Below the pieces are notes generated by a model. That model was not told where the DNA came from. It ran no database searches and saw only the letters and a program-made list of their open reading frames with translations. This document shows positions 7,505-11,999 of a stretch of 11,999 nt of DNA, in pieces (the stretch's first letter is position 1; every line of letters begins with the position of its first letter). The stretch spans positions 1-11,999 of the forward strand of contig CAJQNH010000109.1 in assembly GCA_905479615.1 (NCBI GenBank), given 5' to 3'. Both the position numbers and the translations under genes were made by a program. This stretch comes from an uncultured Eudoraea sp. (GTDB lineage: Bacteria > Bacteroidota > Bacteroidia > Flavobacteriales > Flavobacteriaceae).

Positions 7505-7529
7505 GGCTTCGACTGCGCTCAGCCTGACA
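7505..7529 (+). repeat. Repeat copy R3
   Basis: A third copy in the same orientation as R2. It shares the 24-base core GGCTTCGAC...CAGCCTGAC and has one further A, which makes it a perfect 25-bp inverted match to 7095-7119. The R2-R3 spacer is 24 bp and AT-rich (7481-7504). The copy ends 13 bp from the ruvB stop codon. Confidence 0.9.
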
Positions 7530-7530
7530 T

Positions 7531-7535
7531 ACTAT
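7531..7535. repeat. Right ACTAT direct repeat flanking the GIY-YIG cassette
   Basis: Partner of the ACTAT at 7089-7093, one base outside the R3 copy. It may be a target-site duplication or a chance match. Confidence 0.3.
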
Positions 7536-7542
7536 AAATGAA

Positions 7543-8565
7543 CTAAAACAAACCGGGTTGTGCGCCTCCTTTTATTCTACCCAAATGGGTATATGCCAGT
7601 TCTGTTACTTCTCTCCCCCTTGGTGTGCGCATAATAAATCCCTGCTGAATTAAAAAAGGTTCGTATACCTCTTCAATTGTTTCTGCACTTTCTGATACTG
7701 CTGTGGCCAGGGTTGTAATGCCTACGGGGCCTCCCTTAAATTTGTCTATTATGGTAGTTAATATTTTATTATCCATTTCGTCCAGCCCGTGAGTATCTAC
7801 ATTCAAGGCTTTTAATCCATACCTGGATATGTTCATGTCAATATTACCATCACCCTTTATTTGAGCAAAATCCCTTACTCTTCTTAGCAAGGCGTTGCTT
7901 ATTCTTGGTGTTCCTCTGCTTCTTCCCGCAATTTCAATTGCTGCATCATCTGTAATAGGAACTTTTAGAATTTCCGCACTACGCAATACTATAGTGGATA
8001 GTAATTCGGTTCTGTAATACTCAAGTCTGCTTGTTATTCCAAATCTTGCCCGCATAGGAGCAGTTAACAAACCTGATCGTGTGGTAGCACCAATTAATGT
8101 GAAAGGGTTCAAATTTATCTGCACCGACCTGGCATTTGGGCCAGTCTCAATCATGATATCAATTTTGTAATCTTCCATAGCTGAGTACAAATACTCTTCA
8201 ACTATTGGGCTTAGTCTATGAATTTCATCAATAAACAGAACATCACGTTCATCCAGATTGGTTAGTAGTCCTGCAAGATCTCCGGGTTTATCCAAAACTG
8301 GTCCCGAAGTAATTTTTATTCCAGCTCCCAATTCATTTGCCAGGATATGTGCCAGTGTAGTTTTTCCTAAGCCCGGGGGGCCATGAAATAAAGTATGATC
8401 CAAGGCTTCATTACGCTGATTGGCTGCCTGCACAAAGACTTTAAGATTCTCTAATACCTGCTCCTGACCTGTAAAATCATCAAAAGTAATGGGTCTTAAT
8501 GCCCGTTCAATATCCAATTCCTCTTGTGAAAATGTGGAGCCGGTAGGATCAAGATTATCGTTCAT
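7543..8565 (-). CDS. ruvB: Holliday junction branch migration ATPase RuvB
   Basis: RuvB is the hexameric AAA+ motor that, with RuvA, drives Holliday-junction branch migration. Numbered from the ATG, this 340-residue protein shows Walker A GPPGLGKTT (62-70), Walker B LFIDEIH (110-116), sensor 1 GATTRSG (159-165), the arginine finger in APMRARFG (Arg172) and a C-terminal winged-helix domain ending in GFIMRTPRGR. I chose the ATG at 8563-8565 (MNDNLDPTG), which matches how flavobacterial RuvB proteins begin. A TTG eight codons upstream would add FFSIFDN-type residues that are not expected. It heads the minus-strand block that ends with its partner ruvA, with accessory genes between. It is divergent from pckA across a 199-bp gap. 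Confidence 0.97.
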   Translation of the reverse strand: MNDNLDPTGSTFSQEELDIERALRPITFDDFTGQEQVLENLKVFVQAANQRNEALDHTLFHGPPGLGKTTLAHILANELGAGIKITSGPVLDKPGDLAGLLTNLDERDVLFIDEIHRLSPIVEEYLYSAMEDYKIDIMIETGPNARSVQINLNPFTLIGATTRSGLLTAPMRARFGITSRLEYYRTELLSTIVLRSAEILKVPITDDAAIEIAGRSRGTPRISNALLRRVRDFAQIKGDGNIDMNISRYGLKALNVDTHGLDEMDNKILTTIIDKFKGGPVGITTLATAVSESAETIEEVYEPFLIQQGFIMRTPRGREVTELAYTHLGRIKGGAQPGLF

Positions 8566-8764
8566 ATTATCAAAGATACTAAAAAACAAAAGGGGTAAAT
8601 ATCACAAAATGTTCCTACTTCTTTATATTTTTACAATTCAGTGAAACTGCATGATATTTGTCAGTTTTTTTATAAAAATTTATTGTCTTCTTTGCATAGA
8701 ATTTATGAATTATCACTAAATTATCAATGCTTAGGAAAGTACAATCTTCAAAAACAAAAAAACA
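8566..8764. promoter_or_regulatory. Divergent promoter region between ruvB and pckA
   Basis: This 199-bp AT-rich gap must hold promoters for both genes. For ruvB, TATCTTTG on the minus strand (8571-8578) fits the -7 consensus but has no well-spaced -33 box and would leave almost no leader. For pckA, TTTG (8691-8694) and TAAATTAT (8717-8724) are a loose pair with a 22-bp spacer. The pckA leader just before the ATG is A-rich with no Shine-Dalgarno, as is usual in Bacteroidota. I see no small gene, RNA structure or clear operator here. Confidence 0.4.
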
Positions 8765-10369
8765 ATGAAAACAACTTTTAATCTTCAAAAATACGGGATA
8801 GAAACGGAGCAGGTGTACAGGAACAGCAGTGTTCCTGTCCTCTATGAATTAGGATTGCGATTAGAAAAGGGAACGGCTATTTCTGACGTAGGTGCACTAA
8901 TGACGTACTCTGCCGAAAAAACAGGTCGTAGTCCAAAGGATAAAAGAATCGTGAGACACCCTGATTCTGAAAATAATATTGACTGGGGTGATATCAATAT
9001 TGGTTTGGATGAACATACCTTTATGGTAAACCATGAACGCGCATTAGATTTCTTGAATATTTGCGATCATCTATTTGTAGTTGATGCGTATGCCGGTTGG
9101 GATCCAAAATACAGGATCAAAGTAAGAATTATATGCACAAGAGCTTATCATGCCCTGTTTATGCAGAATATGTTAATCATGCCAACAGCTAAAGAACTGG
9201 AAAATTTTGGAGAACCAGATTATGTTGTCCTTAATGCGGGTGGATTCCCTGCTAACAGGTATACTTCTGAAATGACTTCTAAAACCAGTGTGGATCTTAA
9301 TTTGGAACGCAAGGAAATAGTAATTCTTGGAACACAGTATGCCGGAGAAATGAAAAAAGGTATTTTCTCTGTTATGAATTATTTAATGCCTTTGGAAAAT
9401 GTATTGCCAATGCACTGTTCTGCAAATGTGGGCGAGAAAGATGACGTAACAATATTATTTGGTTTATCCGGAACAGGAAAGACCACTTTAAGTGCTGATC
9501 CTAAACGTAAATTAATTGGAGACGATGAGCACTGCTGGACAGATCAGGGTACTTTTAATATTGAAGGAGGGTGTTATGCTAAAGCCATAAACCTTTCAGC
9601 AGATAAGGAACCGGATATATTTAACGCCATTAAATTTGGTACCGTTCTGGAAAATGTTGTTTACGATAAGTTTAGCAGGAAAGTTGACTATACAGATACT
9701 AGTATAACACAAAATACGAGAGCCTCCTATCCAATTCAGTATATAGACAATGTACAGATACCCTGTGTTGCAGGTCATCCGGAAAATATTATTTTCCTTA
9801 CCTGTGATGCTTTTGGTGTCTTGCCTCCAGTGAGCAAACTAACTCCTGAACAGGCGAGTTACCACTTTATTTCTGGATATACGGCTAAGGTAGCCGGTAC
9901 GGAAATGGGTGTAACGGAACCACAGGCAACATTCAGTGCTTGTTTTGGAGCAGCATTTATGATGTGGCACCCAAATAAATATGCCGAATTACTGGCAGAA
10001 AAAATAAAAGAACATAAAGCTACCGCCTGGTTGGTTAATACCGGATGGACTGGTGGAGCACATGGTGTAGGTTCAAGGATGAGTCTAAAGTATACCCGTG
10101 CAATGATTGATGCAATTCACCATAATGATTTTGACAATGTTGAATTTGTGAAAGATGAGGAATTTGGTTTTCAAATTCCACTTAGCTGCCCAAATGTACC
10201 TTCTGAAATTCTCATACCAAAGAATACCTGGGAAGATAAGGAGCAATACCAGGAAGTTAAGAAGAAACTTGTAGAGCTTTTTAATGAAAATTTTAAAAAG
10301 TTTGCAGCTAACGTAAACGCCAAGATTGTGGAGGCAGGGCCAAGCGTAGACCATGCCTTGCAGTCCTGA
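8765..10369 (+). CDS. pckA: Phosphoenolpyruvate carboxykinase (ATP)
   Basis: PckA converts oxaloacetate and ATP to PEP and CO2, the first committed step of gluconeogenesis; some bacteria also run it in reverse for CO2 fixation. The 534 residues match the ATP-dependent class. Visible are TGRSPKDK with substrate-binding Arg55, EMKKGIFSVMNYLMP (195-209) with a metal/substrate Lys, MHCSAN with His217, the P-loop GLSGTGKTT (233-241), the kinase-2 motif LIGDDEH (250-256) with its metal-binding Asp pair, and NTRASYPI with Arg319. The ATG at 8765 gives the usual N-terminus (MKTTFNLQKYGI). It is monocistronic: divergent from ruvB, with a strong terminator 17 bp after its stop codon. Together with MaeB it controls the C4 to C3 flow when the cell grows on acids or amino acids. 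Confidence 0.98.
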   Translation: MKTTFNLQKYGIETEQVYRNSSVPVLYELGLRLEKGTAISDVGALMTYSAEKTGRSPKDKRIVRHPDSENNIDWGDINIGLDEHTFMVNHERALDFLNICDHLFVVDAYAGWDPKYRIKVRIICTRAYHALFMQNMLIMPTAKELENFGEPDYVVLNAGGFPANRYTSEMTSKTSVDLNLERKEIVILGTQYAGEMKKGIFSVMNYLMPLENVLPMHCSANVGEKDDVTILFGLSGTGKTTLSADPKRKLIGDDEHCWTDQGTFNIEGGCYAKAINLSADKEPDIFNAIKFGTVLENVVYDKFSRKVDYTDTSITQNTRASYPIQYIDNVQIPCVAGHPENIIFLTCDAFGVLPPVSKLTPEQASYHFISGYTAKVAGTEMGVTEPQATFSACFGAAFMMWHPNKYAELLAEKIKEHKATAWLVNTGWTGGAHGVGSRMSLKYTRAMIDAIHHNDFDNVEFVKDEEFGFQIPLSCPNVPSEILIPKNTWEDKEQYQEVKKKLVELFNENFKKFAANVNAKIVEAGPSVDHALQS

Positions 10370-10386
10370 CAAGTTTGAGTTTAGTT

Positions 10387-10421
10387 AAAAACCCCATCGC
10401 CTGTGGCGATGGGGTTTTTTT
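10387..10421. terminator. Bidirectional intrinsic terminator between convergent pckA and DUF2807 genes
   Basis: A perfect 10-bp stem, CCCCATCGCC (10392-10401) with GGCGATGGGG (10405-10414), closes a TGT loop. Five As precede it and seven Ts follow, so it works on the plus strand for pckA and, with T5, on the minus strand for the gene ending at 10443. The A-T flanks can lengthen the stem. Confidence 0.93.
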
Positions 10422-10442
10422 GTTTGCAGATTACACTAAATG

Positions 10443-11267
10443 CTAATCTTCCCTCTTATATAACTCTGAGGTATTCAGAAATTCATTCAAAATTATCTTG
10501 GGGTTACCCCACAAATAAGTCTTTGCAGCACCTCTGGATGAAAGCTCAATACTTTTATAAGCGTATAATCTTGCTCTGGTAGTCTCTTCTAAACCAGCAT
10601 TAATTACTCCCGCTTCCATTTTTTCGGCCTTGAGGTCACTGCTTCCGTACAATTTAATATTCAAAGTATCCGCAGTTCCCTCCACCAATGCTGATACATT
10701 ATTATACATCTCGATGTTACTTTTACCCACTATACCGTACAAATTGAGATTTACTTTATCTCTTAAATTAAGATTTAAAGAATCAGATTGCAGATTAAAA
10801 TCACCAGTACTATTACCTTCCATAATAATGTTCATAATCGAAGCCCTGGCATTCAACTCAAGTTTAGAAGATCCATAAGTACTGATATTCAGCTCATCAG
10901 AATTTATCATATCTTTTGTTATAATCTTGCCTTGTTGTATTATTATGCTCTTAAGTTCACTGAAGTTCACCGTTATCTCCAGCTGCTTTTTAGTCGTAAT
11001 CTTGTAAAATGATCTTATTACAAGCGTACTGTCTACTACGTCAAATCTTAAAATATCAATCAAATTATCATCGGCAGAAATTGAATATCCCTGAATAGTA
11101 GTCTCCTTTAAGAATATTTCAAGATCATCCCTGACTTCTATGGCATTGAAGAAGGGTAGATCTTCATTTACTTCCACTATGGATTTATTGCCTTTAATTT
11201 TAGGCTTTCTCTGTGCGCTTACCGCTAATGTGGTGAATGCTAAAAAAAATATAATAATGTTCTTCAC
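10443..11267 (-). CDS. Secreted DUF2807 (putative auto-transporter adhesin head, GIN domain) protein
   Basis: This 274-residue protein has a clear Sec signal peptide (MKNIIIFFLAFTTLAVSA, predicted cut before Gln19). The mature part is short beta strands with alternating hydrophobic residues, as in the right-handed beta-helix of DUF2807 proteins. Internal echoes such as STYGSSKLEL (129-138) and KLYGSSDLKA (205-214) fit stacked coils. The opening FFNAIEVRDDLEIFL is the usual family start, where an 'F..I.V...v.v.l' strand pair begins the domain. The role of this family is unproven; the adhesin label is a domain name, not a demonstrated activity. There is no lipoprotein cysteine and no obvious type IX secretion C-terminal domain, so it is probably periplasmic. 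The start is GTG (11265-11267), the only codon that gives a complete signal peptide; no in-frame ATG lies close upstream. The gene is convergent with pckA. Confidence 0.85.
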   Translation of the reverse strand: MKNIIIFFLAFTTLAVSAQRKPKIKGNKSIVEVNEDLPFFNAIEVRDDLEIFLKETTIQGYSISADDNLIDILRFDVVDSTLVIRSFYKITTKKQLEITVNFSELKSIIIQQGKIITKDMINSDELNISTYGSSKLELNARASIMNIIMEGNSTGDFNLQSDSLNLNLRDKVNLNLYGIVGKSNIEMYNNVSALVEGTADTLNIKLYGSSDLKAEKMEAGVINAGLEETTRARLYAYKSIELSSRGAAKTYLWGNPKIILNEFLNTSELYKRED

Positions 11268-11355
11268 GATAACGAATTTAACAATTATTCCTGCTAAAAA
11301 TAAGTCAAGCCAATTATTTTATAAAAGCCTTATACATAATCTTTCATTAGCAGTA

Positions 11356-11385
11356 TAAAAAAAGCCCATCAAAAAAGGATGGGCT
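11356..11385 (-). terminator. Intrinsic terminator of ctaD
   Basis: On the minus strand, AGCCCATC (11378-11385) and GATGGGCT (11363-11370) form a perfect 8-bp stem around a T-rich 7-nt loop, followed by a run of seven Ts that overlaps the base of the stem (11357-11363). It lies 28 bp after the ctaD stop codon and ends that transcript before the DUF2807 gene, which therefore needs its own promoter within 11268-11355; I found no convincing box there. Confidence 0.9.
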
Positions 11386-11413
11386 ATATAAATATGAGTT
11401 AACAATTTATTCT

Positions 11414-11999
11414 TTAATGATTCAATTCCTCTTCATCCTGTTGAAGTGGTATGTTTTGCGGGACAAAATCCTGACCCGGAATTACATATTCCCCATTTTC
11501 CTGAGTTTTGCTGTAATCATATGCCCATCTATGTACCTCTGGAATTTTACCTTCCCAGTTTCCGTGGAAGTGCTCAATTGGTGCAGTCCATTCCAGCGTA
11601 TTAGATTTCCATGGATTCTGTTCAGTAGGTTTCCCGTAAAAAATACTATTGATGAAATTATATAAGAAAACTAATTGAGCCAGACCAGCTATCAGTGCAA
11701 AAACAGTAATAAGAACATTTACATCCGTTAATTCATCGAACATAGGGAATGCCGTGTTTTCATAATAACGCCTTGGTACCCCTGCCATTCCAACAAAGTG
11801 CATGGGAAAGAACACGCCATATGCACAGATCGCCGTAATCCAAAAGTGTACATAGCCCAAGTTCTTATTCATCATTCTTTTGAACATTTTGGGGAACCAG
11901 TGATAGACTCCGGCAAATAATCCATACAAGGCCGAAATACCCATTACCAGATGAAAGTGAGCAACTACAAAATACGTATCGTGAACATTGATATCCAAT
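11414..11999 (-). CDS. ctaD: Cytochrome c oxidase subunit I, C-terminal part (5' end beyond window)
   Basis: This is the catalytic subunit of the aa3-type terminal oxidase in the cytoplasmic membrane, which reduces O2 and pumps protons. About 195 C-terminal residues are visible; the reading frame is open to the right edge, where a TTG codon is an internal Leu and not a start. The heme ligands appear in HDTYFVVAHFH: the first His of HFH binds heme a3 (high-spin) and the second binds heme a. FFPMHFVGMAGVPRRYYEN is the conserved helix XI segment, and further hydrophobic helices follow before a long hydrophilic tail (from about KPTEQNPW) ending DEEELNH. This extended, Trp-rich tail with WTAPIEHFHGNW is typical of Bacteroidota CtaD. 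The gene ends at 11414 and a terminator follows. CtaC and other cbb/aa3 genes would be expected just upstream, outside this window. Confidence 0.97.
   Translation of the reverse strand, partial: LDINVHDTYFVVAHFHLVMGISALYGLFAGVYHWFPKMFKRMMNKNLGYVHFWITAICAYGVFFPMHFVGMAGVPRRYYENTAFPMFDELTDVNVLITVFALIAGLAQLVFLYNFINSIFYGKPTEQNPWKSNTLEWTAPIEHFHGNWEGKIPEVHRWAYDYSKTQENGEYVIPGQDFVPQNIPLQQDEEELNH

Larger units (their letters stand above)
7095..7529 (-). mobile_element. Putative GIY-YIG/REP-like repeat cassette inserted between ruvB and P450
   Basis: This is a 435-bp unit made of one small gene and three copies of a GC-rich 24-25-bp repeat. The outermost copies (7095-7119 and 7505-7529) are perfect inverted repeats of 25 bp. 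The inner pair 7096-7120 and 7456-7480 is likewise a perfect 25-bp inverted repeat and tightly frames the GIY-YIG gene. The cassette lies 12 bp from the P450 ATG and 13 bp from the ruvB stop, and short ACTAT repeats flank it. No DDE, HUH or serine recombinase gene is present, so this is not a recognised insertion sequence. Single-domain GIY-YIG genes with this kind of repeat are, to my recollection, common in Flavobacteriia. Mobility is inferred from the arrangement. Confidence 0.5.

Noticed and set aside
7096..7529. Three GC-rich repeat copies as a CRISPR array
   Set aside because: One copy is inverted and separated by a gene; only two copies share an orientation, and no cas gene is present.
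7095..7529. A classical insertion sequence or RAYT transposon
   Set aside because: The only gene encodes a GIY-YIG domain; there is no DDE, HUH/Y1 or serine recombinase. I kept it only as a putative repeat cassette.
8571..8578. TATCTTTG as a firm ruvB promoter
   Set aside because: It matches the -7 consensus, but no -33 box is correctly spaced and transcription would begin at or within the start codon. Mentioned only in the intergenic entry.
8566..8589. TTG-initiated longer N-terminus of RuvB
   Set aside because: The extra eight residues overlap the likely promoter region, and the ATG at 8565 gives the expected MN-NLDPT start.
11996..11998. TTG at the right edge as the start of a short CtaD-like gene
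   Set aside because: The codon is an internal Leu of the conserved LDxxVHDTYFVVAHFH segment; the gene simply continues past the edge.

Overview
The window looks like chromosomal DNA of a member of the Bacteroidota, most likely a marine or environmental Flavobacteriaceae. The evidence is low GC, A-rich leaders with few Shine-Dalgarno sites, a clear Bacteroidota-type promoter (TTTG, 18 bp, TAAATTTG) before maeB, a DUF2807 secreted protein, a compact QueG without HEAT repeats, a fused malic enzyme-phosphotransacetylase and a CtaD of flavobacterial type. The genus cannot be told from the sequence alone.

Layout. A long block on the minus strand runs from about 8565 down to the left edge, in transcription order: ruvB, a small GIY-YIG nuclease-like gene framed by repeats, a cytochrome P450, a DUF4242 protein, queG, a 12-helix sugar-type MFS transporter, maeB, and ruvA (cut by the left edge). 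pckA is divergent from ruvB on the plus strand and ends at a strong bidirectional terminator. Beyond it, on the minus strand, are a secreted DUF2807 protein and the 3' part of ctaD (cut by the right edge), the latter with its own intrinsic terminator. Every predicted gene is intact apart from the two edge genes. No gene-free stretch exceeds about 200 bases.

Functions. The core content is housekeeping. RuvA and RuvB form the Holliday-junction branch-migration machine. QueG makes queuosine for tRNA. MaeB and PckA both interconvert C4 and C3 acids (malate to pyruvate, oxaloacetate to PEP). CtaD is the catalytic subunit of the terminal oxidase. The accessory content is the P450, the small DUF4242 protein, the transporter and the GIY-YIG cassette.

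The most interesting part is 7089-7535. A 106-codon GIY-YIG gene lies between perfect 25-bp GC-rich inverted repeats: one starts at the base after its stop codon, the other ends 14 bp before its start. A third copy lies 24 bp further out. The whole unit (7095-7529) is flanked by symmetric ACTAT direct repeats and sits only 12-13 bp from P450 on one side and ruvB on the other, as if it had inserted into a tight ruvB-P450 operon. The encoded protein has Ser where the family's catalytic Arg is expected. This resembles a REP-like repeat with a partner single-domain nuclease, and it is the best candidate here for an under-described system.
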